Assembly: GCF_000024165.1 (NCBI RefSeq)
Contig: NC_013194.1
Coordinates: forward strand, 4,960,001 to 5,024,000
Source of the DNA: Accumulibacter phosphatis
GTDB taxonomy: Bacteria; Pseudomonadota; Gammaproteobacteria; Burkholderiales; Rhodocyclaceae
Length of the DNA stretch: 64,000 nucleotides
Reading direction: 5' to 3'
Position numbers and translations under genes: made by a program. Positions 40,201 through 46,825 of the stretch are shown here, piece after piece. The number at the start of each line of letters is the position of its first letter. The stretch's first letter is position 1. The notes beneath the pieces are model-generated. The model saw only the letters and a program-made list of their open reading frames with translations, was not told the origin of the DNA and ran no database searches.

Positions 40201-40870
40201 GCGCCGCCGCGGTGGTGGGGCCTCCTTCCGGTTGGGCCTACGGCCCGCCCTCCAGGAGGCCCCACCACCGCCATCAAGCAGCATTGGGGGTGTATCAGTT
40301 TTCAATCGGTGACAAAGGAAAAACTGTGTCAGTTTTCAATCGGTGTTGACACGGGACGAGCGGGCACGTGACCGCGAAGTCCTCCATCTGCGGTTGGGGT
40401 GCATTTTGTAAATCCGGCGTCTATGCAGCGAAGGTAACGAGTCTTACCCCGGGAGATCTCTCCGGTGCCTCAGAAGACCGAGGCTGGGCGTTCGGTAACT
40501 GGCGCTGAATACCGTGGAGAAGTCAGCAGAGGGCATAGCAGGGTAGGCGACGGCGAGGACTCAGAGAGCCAACCGAAGGCCCGAACGGTGTTCCGAGAGG
40601 AACTCGAAAGAGAGGAGTGATCGTTGTCCAATGAAGACTGTGACTGCATCCGACCGGATGAACATGGGCTTGGAGCGGACAGAGATGAGGCTCCGGTTGG
40701 CGGGTCGCGAACCCTGGGGCTGCTTCAGCACGAGGCCACTCGACTTGCCGACTCAATCTGCCGAACCGCCGTGTACGTGACCCGTCCGCACGGTGGTGTG
40801 GGAGGGGGGAGCCGTGAGGCTTCTCCCTATCCCGATTCGGCCCCATAGAAGAGCGCGCACCATCGCTCGT

Positions 40871-40899
40871 TTGACAAGCGCAATTCTTGTAGCTACAGT
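40871..40899 (+). promoter_or_regulatory. Sigma70-type promoter within the brnTA cassette
   Basis: TTGACA (40871-40876), a 17-nt spacer and TACAGT (40894-40899). The spacer and -10 overlap the dyad GTAGCTAC, a possible operator. Transcription would begin at about 40905-40907, at or just past the brnT ATG. Confidence 0.65.
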
Positions 40900-40904
40900 A
40901 ATGC

Positions 40905-41276
40905 ATGCGTATCGAATTCGATCCAGCCAAGGATGAGGCAAACCATGCGAAACACGGCGTTTCCTTGCGCATGGCGGTCGACCTCGATTGGGAAGCCGCG
41001 CTGGTGTGGGTTGATGAACGGTTTGAGTACCACGAGATGCGAATGATCGCGCTCGCGCCAAATACCGAAATCCTGTACTACGTGGCCTTTGTAGATCGTG
41101 GCAATGTGCGAAGGATCATCAGCCTTCGCCGCGCCAATCGTCGTGAGGTACACCACTATGTCGAAAGTCTCCAAACGAGCTACCGTTCGCATGCCGACCG
41201 CGGCCGAAGACAAGGCCATTACCGCGGCGGCCAAGAGCGATCCCGATGCGCAGCCGCTCACACCTGCTCAGCTTAA
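40905..41276 (+). CDS. brnT: BrnT-family ribonuclease toxin with extended C-terminus
   Basis: A 123-residue frame whose first 90 residues are BrnT (DUF497): MRIEFDPAKDEANHAKHGVS, DWEAALVWVDERFEYHEMRM and VRRIISLRRANRREVHHYVE. BrnT is a RelE-fold ribonuclease neutralised by BrnA. The usual stop is missing. The frame continues for about 33 Arg/Ser/His-rich residues overlapping brnA by 119 nt, whereas family members normally end near residue 90-95. Loss of the original stop or a small frameshift near 41175 would explain this. It is the first gene of cassette 4 and has its own sigma70-like promoter. Confidence 0.85.
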   Translation: MRIEFDPAKDEANHAKHGVSLRMAVDLDWEAALVWVDERFEYHEMRMIALAPNTEILYYVAFVDRGNVRRIISLRRANRREVHHYVESLQTSYRSHADRGRRQGHYRGGQERSRCAAAHTCSA

Positions 41277-41457
41277 GGCAATGGTCCCCTTGCGGTCGTT
41301 GCGCGGGCGGCCGAAGTCCGAGAACAAGAAGCTGCTGGTATCGGTGCGCTACAGCCCCGAGGTCGTTGCCTACTTCAAGTCAACGGGCGAAGGCTGGCAA
41401 TCGCGCATGGATGGTGTGCTGCGGCAGTACGTCTTGCGCCATTCCCGTAGCGCATAA
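41158..41457 (+). CDS. brnA: BrnA-family antitoxin
   Basis: A 99-residue antitoxin with an N-terminal basic region (MSKVSKRATVRMPTAAEDKA) and the C-terminal ribbon-helix-helix BrnA domain: LLVSVRYSPEVVAYFKSTGEGWQSRMDGVLRQYV. I start it at 41158; the longer frame from 41098 lies inside brnT. BrnA binds BrnT and represses the operon. It ends 7 bp before the attC at 41465, so the toxin-antitoxin pair is a self-contained gene cassette. Confidence 0.88.
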   Translation: MSKVSKRATVRMPTAAEDKAITAAAKSDPDAQPLTPAQLKAMVPLRSLRGRPKSENKKLLVSVRYSPEVVAYFKSTGEGWQSRMDGVLRQYVLRHSRSA

Positions 41458-41464
41458 GTATGTG

Positions 41465-41533
41465 GCCGACCCGTCGTTCCAGAGGACGCTGCGCGATAAA
41501 GCCGCACAGCGCCTCTGAACTTGGACGTTGGGC
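41465..41533 (+). other. attC site, cassette 4
   Basis: R'' GCCGACC matches the expected complement of the opening core (GCCGAAC) in 6 of 7 bases. The hairpin is AGAGGACGCTGCGCG / GCACAGCGCCTCT and RH is GTTGGGC (41527-41533). Confidence 0.84.
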
Positions 41534-41544
41534 GTCATGTAGTC

Positions 41545-41751
41545 ATGCTTGAGGTGTTGTTCGATTTTTTGGCCCGGTTCGTAGTGGAGTTCGTCTTCTA
41601 TACAGTTCTCTATGGCATTGGCTGGCTCATGCTCAAAGCAATTTCGCTCGGACACTACCCCCCGCCACGAACTGAAAGGCATAGTCGGGAGCTTGTCGCT
41701 CTATTTCCAGTCGCAACCCTTTTTGTCGGGCTCACGCTCGCCTTCTCATAA
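41545..41751 (+). CDS. Small membrane protein, cassette 5
   Basis: A 68-residue protein, MLEVLFDFLARFVVEFVFYT then YGIGWLML, with two predicted transmembrane helices (about residues 5-32 and 47-66). ATG 41545 is 11 bp after the core site at 41527. No family recognised. About 125 bp of apparently non-coding sequence separate its stop from the attC at 41877. Confidence 0.6.
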   Translation: MLEVLFDFLARFVVEFVFYTVLYGIGWLMLKAISLGHYPPPRTERHSRELVALFPVATLFVGLTLAFS

Positions 41752-41876
41752 ACCCGGTCCGCTATGCTCGCCTTCGACCAAGGTTTCCCCTTCGCCCCTG
41801 CGCCTCGTATCGGCGGTCGCGACCGTGGGTGTCTCCTGCTGGTAACAACCGTGGCCTCACTAAATGGGCGAATGAC

Positions 41877-41947
41877 GCCCAACACTACGCTCCGGCCGAC
41901 CGGCCAAAAGCTGCGCTTTTGCCCGTCGGCTTAGCTACGCGTTAGCC
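41877..41947 (+). other. attC site, cassette 5
   Basis: R'' GCCCAAC is the exact complement of the cassette's opening core GTTGGGC. Central hairpin CCGACCGGCCAAAAG / CTTTTGCCCGTCGG; RH GTTAGCC at 41941-41947. Confidence 0.86.
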
Positions 41948-41953
41948 ATTCAC

Positions 41954-42463
41954 ATGCACCCATTGCTGTCCTTTTACATGCGAACCGCGGCAATCGCGAT
42001 TGGAAGCATCGTGTTGATCGTGGGTGTCCCAATTTTTCTGTTCCTTTTTCTGGCTAAAAGCTTTGGGGAAGGAATGTGCAGCAATAGCTTTCTCTACGAC
42101 GTTCCATCTCCGTCTGGAACATTGAAGGCTACAGTCTTTGAACGCAGTTGTGGAGCCACCACTGGTTTCACAACTCATGTTTCAATCCTTCAGGCTCGTG
42201 AGCAGGTTCCTGACGAAGGAGGAAATGTATTTCTCGCAGATACTGACCGCGGGCGCGCTCCATCCGGTATTGGTGGCGGTCCAGCCGTTCAGATAACGTG
42301 GCTCGCTGATCACAAGGCGAGAATAGAACACCATCCTCTAGCTCGCTTGTTCAAGACTGAGCAGTCGTATCAAGGGGTCACTGTTGAATATTCTTCTACC
42401 AACCAAATGGCCAACCTTGCGGTGCAGGGTACGCTGCGCGATAGAGCCGCGCAGCGTCCCTGA
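41954..42463 (+). CDS. Membrane-anchored hypothetical protein, cassette 6
   Basis: A 169-residue protein with one strong N-terminal transmembrane helix (about residues 9-34, IAIGSIVLIVGVPIFLFLFL) and an extracytoplasmic domain with two cysteines (GMCSNSF, ERSCGATTG). A set of short strands follows (HVSILQARE, VFLADTDRG, VQITWLADH). It starts 6 bp after the core site. The last 18 codons run into the attC at 42409, so the natural stop may have been elsewhere before cassette capture. Similar single-pass proteins are common unknowns in integron arrays; I assign no function. Confidence 0.65.
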   Translation: MHPLLSFYMRTAAIAIGSIVLIVGVPIFLFLFLAKSFGEGMCSNSFLYDVPSPSGTLKATVFERSCGATTGFTTHVSILQAREQVPDEGGNVFLADTDRGRAPSGIGGGPAVQITWLADHKARIEHHPLARLFKTEQSYQGVTVEYSSTNQMANLAVQGTLRDRAAQRP

Positions 42464-42478
42464 CCTTGAACGTTGGGC
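42409..42478 (+). other. attC site, cassette 6
   Basis: R'' GGCCAAC has 6 of 7 bases complementary to the opening core GTTAGCC. Hairpin GGTACGCTGCGCG / CGCGCAGCGTCCC; RH GTTGGGC (42472-42478). Confidence 0.83.
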
Positions 42479-42992
42479 GTCATGGTCACGCCACATGACC
42501 AAAGGAGCTATTGAGGATGTACACGGAAGACGATATTTCTTCAGCAATAGAGGCGGGAGTTCTTACCAAGGAGGCGGCGTCCGCATTTCGGGCGCACGTT
42601 GCGGGACTCAAGAGTGAAACTGCAGTTGATGAGGAGCACTTTCGACTCGTCACAGGTTTCAACGACATATTTGTAGTAATAGCGTGTTTGCTGTTGCTCA
42701 CGTCCGTGGCGTGGATTGGCTCAGCGTTGGTGCCGTGGCTTGGTGCATTGGCAGTCTCTGCCACGGCATGGTTTCTCGCGGAGCTCTTTACCCGAAAACG
42801 CCGAATGGAACTTCCGGCGATTGTTCTGTTATTGGCTTTGTGGGAAGCGTTCTAACTTCTTTCGTTCTGTTATTGGGGAACAGTCCCCAGCACCTCTTTT
42901 TTGCTACCGCCATTGCTGCAGCGGCCGCGTGGTTGCATTGGTTGCGCTTTCACGTTCCAATTACTGTCGCAGCGGGAGTGGCCGCTGGTGCT
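42472..42992 (+). repeat. Cassette duplicate, copy 1 (truncated)
   Basis: This 521-bp segment, from the core site onward, is repeated at 44246-44767 with only a few substitutions and one missing base. Copy 1 ends abruptly at 42992 where REP-like sequence begins. Confidence 0.9.
42517..42855 (+). pseudogene. Frameshifted, truncated copy of the cassette 10 membrane protein
   Basis: It starts identically to the gene at 44291 (MYTEDDISSAIEAGVLTKEA) but lacks one T in the run reading ATTGGCTTTGTG, where the intact copy has ATTGGTCTTTGTG. The frame therefore ends after 112 residues with LALWEAF. Homologous DNA continues out of frame to 42992, then stops. The frameshift and the loss of the distal two thirds, including its attC hairpin, make this a dead cassette gene. 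Confidence 0.88.
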
Positions 42993-43113
42993 CACGACAA
43001 AGGCGACAAAGAAAGGCGACAAAGGGGCCAGGGTCGATTAAAAGGAATCAGAGGAATCCGGGGACAGACCGCGGTTTTCTGGCCAAACTTCTCATTCAAT
43101 TCAGACGTTGGGC
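42993..43113 (+). other. REP-like insertion scar and truncated attC (RH at 43107)
   Basis: The tract contains tandem AAAGGCGACAAAG units, GGGGCCAGGGTCGATT and CCGGGGACAGACCGCGGTTTTC, the signature ends of REP/RAYT-type elements. It replaces the distal part of cassette 7. The core GTTGGGC at 43107-43113 remains and opens cassette 8. Confidence 0.6.
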
Positions 43114-43143
43114 CACACCACAAGCATACTGTGAGGTGATTAT

Positions 43144-43386
43144 ATGCAGAGCGTAACCAAATTGGTAGTGTCCAATCCAACAGTCATGATGGGCAAGCCG
43201 GTAATCGCAGGAACCCGCATCACCGTAGAACTTGTCTTGGACAAGCTGGCAGCTGGTGAAACTGTGGAACAGATTCTCGATGCACATCCGCGACTCACCC
43301 GCGAAGGTATTCAAGCCGCACTAGCATTCGCATCTGAAGCCCTACGCGCTGACATCGTCTATCCCATTGATGAGGCAGTCCAGTGA
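43144..43386 (+). CDS. DUF433 antitoxin
   Basis: An 80-residue DUF433 protein: NPTVMMGKPVIAGTRITVEL, VLDKLAAGETVEQILDAHP and LTREGIQAALAFASEAL. DUF433 proteins have a winged-helix-like fold and pair with PIN-like (DUF5615) toxins. ATG 43144 lies 30 bp after the core site and the stop overlaps the toxin gene by 4 bp. It presumably binds the partner and autoregulates the pair. Confidence 0.9.
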   Translation: MQSVTKLVVSNPTVMMGKPVIAGTRITVELVLDKLAAGETVEQILDAHPRLTREGIQAALAFASEALRADIVYPIDEAVQ

Positions 43387-43739
43387 AGTTTGTGGCTGAC
43401 GAAAACCTTGATCGTCAAGTCGTAGAACGTTTGCGTGGGGACGGCCATGTGGTCTGGTATGTCGCAGAGATGGCCCCAGGGGTCAGTGACCAAGATGTGC
43501 TCAATCTGGCCAACCATGAACAAGCGGTGCTAGTAACGGCTGACAAGGACTTTGGTGAACTGGTTTTCCGCCAGCATCTTCTCAGTCCCGGCGTCATTTT
43601 GCTTCGTTTGACTGAGTTGCTACCGACTGTCAAGGCCGAAGTACTTGCAAGGGCTATAACTGGGCACATGAAGGAGATGGCAGGCAACTTTGTGGTAGTT
43701 TCTCACCGGGCGATTCGCATACGACAATCAAGAACGTGA
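43383..43739 (+). CDS. DUF5615 PIN-like toxin
   Basis: A 118-residue PIN-like protein. MKFVADENLDRQVVERLRGDGHVV gives the first acidic cluster, then NLANHEQAVLVTADKDFGELVF the second acidic pair, and GVILLRLTELLP follows, matching DUF5615 (Mut7-C/PIN-like). It is expected to be a metal-dependent RNase toxin controlled by the DUF433 partner. It starts with GTG at 43383, overlapping the antitoxin. The attC follows 22 bp after its stop. Confidence 0.9.
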   Translation: MKFVADENLDRQVVERLRGDGHVVWYVAEMAPGVSDQDVLNLANHEQAVLVTADKDFGELVFRQHLLSPGVILLRLTELLPTVKAEVLARAITGHMKEMAGNFVVVSHRAIRIRQSRT

Positions 43740-43761
43740 GATCCTTGGTTTGGCTGAAATG

Positions 43762-43816
43762 GCCCAACGAATAAGGATAGATCGTGCGAAGCCACGATCT
43801 GATCCGTTTGTTGGAC
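43762..43816 (+). other. attC site, cassette 8
   Basis: R'' GCCCAAC is the exact complement of the opening core GTTGGGC (43107). Short 55-bp site with hairpin GATCGTG-CGAAGC-CACGATC; RH GTTGGAC (43810-43816). It closely resembles the attC at 46826. Confidence 0.85.
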
Positions 43817-44163
43817 GAGCCCGGTCCCGGCTGCTCGATCTGGGAGGCCCTAGAAAACAAATCTTTTGGAATAATCTTACGGAATATGCCAAGCAGAGAT
43901 TGCGCTGGCAAAACATGCGCTTGACCTGTCATATTCACCGTTGTCGCAGACGACAGGCAATGCCTACTGGACAAGAGAAAGCCGCAATTGTCAACGTTGA
44001 AGGCAGTTGCACTTCAGGCGCTTAGGGCGCCTCATATGGAAAGTGGCGATCCCGATTGAAACTTGCTTCAGAACGTGATTCCATCTTACATCTGTTATCA
44101 GAAGTGTTGAGGAAGTATCTTGACCCGACTGCCACGGACCGCCATCCTCCGCGTAGCGGCTTC
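43817..44163 (+). other. Cassette 9 without a recognisable gene
   Basis: About 350 bp between two core sites (GTTGGAC at 43810 and its exact complement GTCCAAC at 44164) form a true cassette. No frame has a plausible start, ribosome binding site and conserved motif. It could carry an RNA, a promoter, or a decayed gene. Confidence 0.6.
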
Positions 44164-44252
44164 GTCCAACCAGTCATTCAACCGGACGCCGGTGAAGCGT
44201 GGTGGCTTGTCCTGCGGCGCCATCGCCGGCGCCGGTTAATTCTTCGTTGGGC
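44164..44252 (+). other. attC site, cassette 9
   Basis: 89 bp from R'' GTCCAAC to RH GTTGGGC. Arms include ACCGGACGCCGG and GGCGCCATCGCCGGCGCCGGT. R'' is the exact complement of the cassette's opening core. Confidence 0.82.
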
Positions 44253-44767
44253 GTCATGGTCACGCCACATGACCAAAGGAGCTATTGAGGATGTACACGG
44301 AAGACGATATTTCTTCAGCAATAGAGGCGGGAGTTCTTACCAAGGAGGCGGCGTCCGCATTTCGGGCGCACGTTGCGGGACTCAAGAGTGAAACTGCAGT
44401 TGATGAGGAGCACTTTCGACTCGTCACAGGTTTCAACGACATATTCGTAGTAATAGCGTGTTTGCTGTTGCTCACGTCCGTGGCGTGGATTGGCTCAGCG
44501 TTGGTGCCGTGGCTTGGTGCATTGGCAGTCTCTGCCACGGCATGGTTTCTCGCGGAGTTCTTTACCCGAAAACGCCGAATGGCACTTCCGGCGATTGTTC
44601 TGTTATTGGTCTTTGTGGGAAGCGTTCTAACTTCTTTCGTTCTGTTATTGGGGAACAGTCCCCAGCACCTCTTTTTTGCTACCGCCGTTGCTGCAGCGGC
44701 CGCGTGGTTGCATTGGTTGCGCTTTCACGTTCCAATTACTGTCGCAGCGGGAGTGGCCGCTGGCGCT
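44246..44767 (+). repeat. Cassette duplicate, copy 2
   Basis: Matches 42472-42992 nearly base for base (one indel, a handful of substitutions). Here the cassette continues intact to its attC at 45311. Confidence 0.9.
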
Positions 44768-45292
44768 AGTTGTGTTGTTGCATTACTTATTTGGGCAATA
44801 CCAGAAGCCAAGAATTGGACAACCGCGATATCACTCGCGACAGGGGTAGTCGTATTCACTCTGGCCATAACATGGGACGGCACAGACACGGCACGGGAAA
44901 CACGAAGGTCAGATGTGGCTTTTTGGCTTCACCTTCTCGCTGCACCGCTACTCGTGCATCCTGTATTTACTTTATTGGGCGTATTTGAAGGTCAAACAAC
45001 TTACGGACAAGCAGCTGCGGTTGTCGCGCTGTACGTTGCGATAGCGCTCATTTCGCTTTGCATTGATCGTAGAGCGCTAATGGTTTCGGCGTTGATCTAT
45101 GTACTGTATGCATTGAGCACTTTGCTTAAGCAGTACGGGGTCATTGGCCTCAGTTTTGCCATCACAGCTTTCGTTATTGGATCGGCGCTGCTGCTCCTGT
45201 CAGCGTATTGGCACTCAAGTCGGGTGCATCTACTTAGGCTGCTCCCACCGACAGTGCAGTCACGACTTGCCAGAACCAATGAAATCTTGTGA
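44291..45292 (+). CDS. Polytopic membrane protein, cassette 10 (DUF2157-like)
   Basis: A 333-residue protein: a soluble N-terminal region of about 55 residues, then about nine transmembrane segments from FVVIACLLLLTSVAWIGSAL to VIGSALLLLSAYW. The N-terminal pattern (a helical region with IEAGVLTKEAASAF, then the first TM pair) resembles DUF2157-type membrane proteins, but I am not certain. An upstream AAAGGAG at 44274 may serve as ribosome binding site. It is the intact counterpart of the frameshifted copy at 42517. No enzymatic motif is visible. Confidence 0.72.
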   Translation: MYTEDDISSAIEAGVLTKEAASAFRAHVAGLKSETAVDEEHFRLVTGFNDIFVVIACLLLLTSVAWIGSALVPWLGALAVSATAWFLAEFFTRKRRMALPAIVLLLVFVGSVLTSFVLLLGNSPQHLFFATAVAAAAAWLHWLRFHVPITVAAGVAAGASCVVALLIWAIPEAKNWTTAISLATGVVVFTLAITWDGTDTARETRRSDVAFWLHLLAAPLLVHPVFTLLGVFEGQTTYGQAAAVVALYVAIALISLCIDRRALMVSALIYVLYALSTLLKQYGVIGLSFAITAFVIGSALLLLSAYWHSSRVHLLRLLPPTVQSRLARTNEIL

Positions 45293-45310
45293 GAGTTACT
45301 ACTCCGTCAC

Positions 45311-45388
45311 GCCCAACCCGGCGCTGGGGCGGACCGTCCAACAGCGGCTTCGCCGGTGTCGTCCGGCCGCTGAGCTTTGGCGTTGGGC
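45311..45388 (+). other. attC site, cassette 10
   Basis: 78 bp. R'' GCCCAAC is the exact complement of opening core GTTGGGC (44246). Hairpin arms GGCGGACCG-TCCAACAGCGG / CCGGTGTCGTCCGGCCG; RH GTTGGGC (45382-45388). Confidence 0.86.
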
Positions 45389-45393
45389 CCCAC

Positions 45394-45510
45394 ATGAGCA
45401 TATTAGCACTAAGTCGCCGTCTTACCAGCACCGACTTTAACGCTCCGCATTGGGTTAATTTTCTCGCGGAACGGCACATTAACGAAACCGATACAGAGGT
45501 GTTGAGATGA
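45394..45510 (+). CDS. Possible 38-residue leader ORF, cassette 11
   Basis: ATG 45394 lies 5 bp after the core site and the frame (MSILALSRRLTSTDFNAPHW) ends in an ATGA overlap with the next gene. Tight packing against a core site is typical of real cassette genes, but the peptide is short and unrecognised. Confidence 0.4.
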   Translation: MSILALSRRLTSTDFNAPHWVNFLAERHINETDTEVLR

Positions 45511-45701
45511 TCACAGAGGAAGAACGAGCGAAACGAAAGGCCGCGTATGAACTCGCGAAGGAAAACTCTAGGAAACGGGGCGTTGAACTAACGCCAGAAA
45601 CTGAGAAGCTGATGGCGCAATACATCAATGGTGAGATTGGTGACGAGGCATTCTTTATTGAAATCTGGAAACTGCTGGGTGTTACCCCACTGGTACATTA
45701 G
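45507..45701 (+). CDS. VbhA-like small antitoxin
   Basis: A 64-residue charged helical protein: ITEEERAKRKAAYELAKENS, then LTPETEKLMAQYINGEIGDEAF. The second segment resembles the VbhA antitoxin family (a Y-x-x-G-E-I/L pattern that inhibits Fic toxins). No Fic partner gene is adjacent, so it would be a solitary antitoxin, or the family call is wrong. It starts in a 4-bp overlap with the 38-residue frame and ends 22 bp before the attC. Confidence 0.65.
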   Translation: MITEEERAKRKAAYELAKENSRKRGVELTPETEKLMAQYINGEIGDEAFFIEIWKLLGVTPLVH

Positions 45702-45723
45702 CGCTCTTGGGCATTGGCATGTT

Positions 45724-45854
45724 GCCCAACCCGGCCGGCCACACTGACGCTGCGTTCATAGAACAGAGGCTGGGGTCAGTTAATTGCCTAAATTTGCATT
45801 CAACCCAGGCTGGCGCGATAAAGCTGCGCCAGCCGTTTAATTCAGACGTTAGGC
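45724..45854 (+). other. attC site, cassette 11 (long form)
   Basis: 131 bp from R'' GCCCAAC (exact complement of opening core) to RH GTTAGGC (45848-45854). It includes an inner hairpin CAGGCTGGCGCG / CTGCGCCAGCC and a GAGGCTGGGGTCAGTTAATT tract. The long form may reflect an insertion in one arm. Confidence 0.75.
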
Positions 45855-45914
45855 CGCTTGGTTGCTCAATTCGGTCATACTTTCATCCTAACTCACACAA
45901 CGACGGAGAGCTCA

Positions 45915-46286
45915 ATGCTTCAGCTCAAACCACTTGATCCGAGTACGCCAATCTTCCAGCAATTCGGCACCGATGTCTCGCCCGTAATTTTGGTCAATTT
46001 CTTCCGGGTCGCGGAAGCAGACATTCCCGCGTTACTCAAGGCTTGGGAGGCAGACGCCAATTGGATGAAGCGGCAGCCCGGCTATATCTCGACTCAATTG
46101 CATCAGGGTATCGCTGGCAGTACCGCATTCATGAACTATGCGGTATGGGAGTCAGTAGCCCACTTTCGAGAGGCGTTCAATCATCCTGAGTTCAAGGCAG
46201 CCCTTGAGCACTACCCGTCTTCAGCGGTAGCGTCGCCCCATCTATTTACGCGTCTTACGGTGCCAAATCTGTGCGTTGGCCCATAG
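45915..46286 (+). CDS. Antibiotic-biosynthesis-monooxygenase (ABM) domain protein
   Basis: A 123-residue protein with a single ABM/dimeric alpha-beta barrel domain: VILVNFFRVAEADIPALLKA, WMKRQPGYISTQLHQGIAG and FMNYAVWESVAHFREAFNHPEF. Such proteins are small cofactor-free or haem-degrading oxygenases, or stress proteins; the substrate cannot be told. ATG 45915 is preceded by GGAGAG at 45905, giving a better start than the 45858 frame opening. It lies 60 bp after the core site GTTAGGC and its attC begins 7 bp after the stop. Confidence 0.85.
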   Translation: MLQLKPLDPSTPIFQQFGTDVSPVILVNFFRVAEADIPALLKAWEADANWMKRQPGYISTQLHQGIAGSTAFMNYAVWESVAHFREAFNHPEFKAALEHYPSSAVASPHLFTRLTVPNLCVGP

Positions 46287-46293
46287 AGCAGCG

Positions 46294-46356
46294 GTCTAAC
46301 CGCCGGTTACAGGACGCGCGCGAGAAGCCGCGCGCGCCTGAAGCGGAACGTTGCGC
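46294..46356 (+). other. attC site, cassette 12
   Basis: R'' GTCTAAC matches the expected GCCTAAC at 6 of 7 bases. Hairpin ACAGGACGCGCGCG / CGCGCGCGCCTGA; RH GTTGCGC (46350-46356). Confidence 0.8.
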
Positions 46357-46391
46357 TTCACAATTCACTCACCGACAATAGGAGAAATGTC

Positions 46392-46796
46392 ATGGCTATG
46401 AATCAAAACAACCCGGTTGTGTGGTTTGAAATCTACGTTCAGGACATGGAGCGTGCCAAGAAGTTCTACGAAGCCGTACTGGCAATCAGGCTGGAGAAGA
46501 TGCCTGCCCCTACTTCTGAATTTGGGGATATGGAGATGTGGGCCTTTCCTTCAGACAAGGAAACCAGCCCCACCACTTATGGCGCTTGCGGCATGTTGGT
46601 CAAAATGGCAGGCTACCCCTCTGGCGGCAGTGGCACTTTGGTCTATTTCGGTTGCAATGACTGCGCAGTTGAAGCTGCCCGCGTTATCGAAAATGGCGGC
46701 AGTATTGTCAGAGAAAAATTCTCCATAGGTGAGCACGGTTTCATCGCCCTCGCCAGTGACACCGAAGGCAATACTATTGGCTTTCACTCGATGTAA
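46392..46796 (+). CDS. VOC (glyoxalase/dioxygenase-fold) protein
   Basis: A 134-residue VOC protein: VVWFEIYVQDMERAKKFYEAVL at the start, then YGACGMLVKMAGYPSGGSG, and GFIALASDTEGNTIGFHSM at the end, the usual terminal block of bleomycin-resistance/glyoxalase-like proteins. A good ribosome binding site (AGGAGA) precedes the ATG at 46392. It may confer a small-molecule resistance or lyase activity; no specific ligand can be inferred. Last gene of the recognisable cassette array. Confidence 0.9.
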   Translation: MAMNQNNPVVWFEIYVQDMERAKKFYEAVLAIRLEKMPAPTSEFGDMEMWAFPSDKETSPTTYGACGMLVKMAGYPSGGSGTLVYFGCNDCAVEAARVIENGGSIVREKFSIGEHGFIALASDTEGNTIGFHSM

Positions 46797-46825
46797 TGCG
46801 TTCGATGCCCGAGGTTTTATTTAGT

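Larger units (their letters stand above)
34996..40351 (+). mobile_element. IS21-family element inserted in intron 2
   Basis: The left end (TGATACAGCGCAACGATTGAAAGTTGATACACC) and right end, read inward (TGTCAACACCGATTGAAAACTGACACAG), share CGATTGAAA-TGATACAC-type units. The unit recurs at 40290-40312, as with the multiple terminal repeats of IS21 elements. It encodes istA (interrupted) and istB. No clear target duplication was seen. Confidence 0.8.
34770..40836 (+). mobile_element. Group IIC intron 2, ORF-less and interrupted by an IS21 element
   Basis: It starts GTGCGCCGGGCATGGCGCG with GGTGGAAGTCC downstream. It ends with domain V (GAACCGCCGTGTACGTG...CGCACGGTGGTGTGGG) and a domain VI stem finishing CCCTATCCCGAT. 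Intron sequence is present only at 34770-34995 and 40352-40836. About 710 nt of ribozyme remain and no reverse transcriptase is encoded. The insertion point GT|TCGGC is the same core position as in intron 1, on the opposite strand. Confidence 0.8.
34708..40841 (+). other. attC site, cassette 3, interrupted by group II intron 2
   Basis: R'' GCCGAAC (34708-34714) is exactly complementary to the cassette's opening core GTTCGGC (33906). The hairpin arms (ACCGGCGCTGCGCG / CGCGCAGCGCCGGT) are nearly identical to the attC at 30781. The RH is split: GT at 34768-34769 and TCGGC at 40837-40841, rejoined by removing intron 2. Intact length is 67 bp. Confidence 0.85.
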
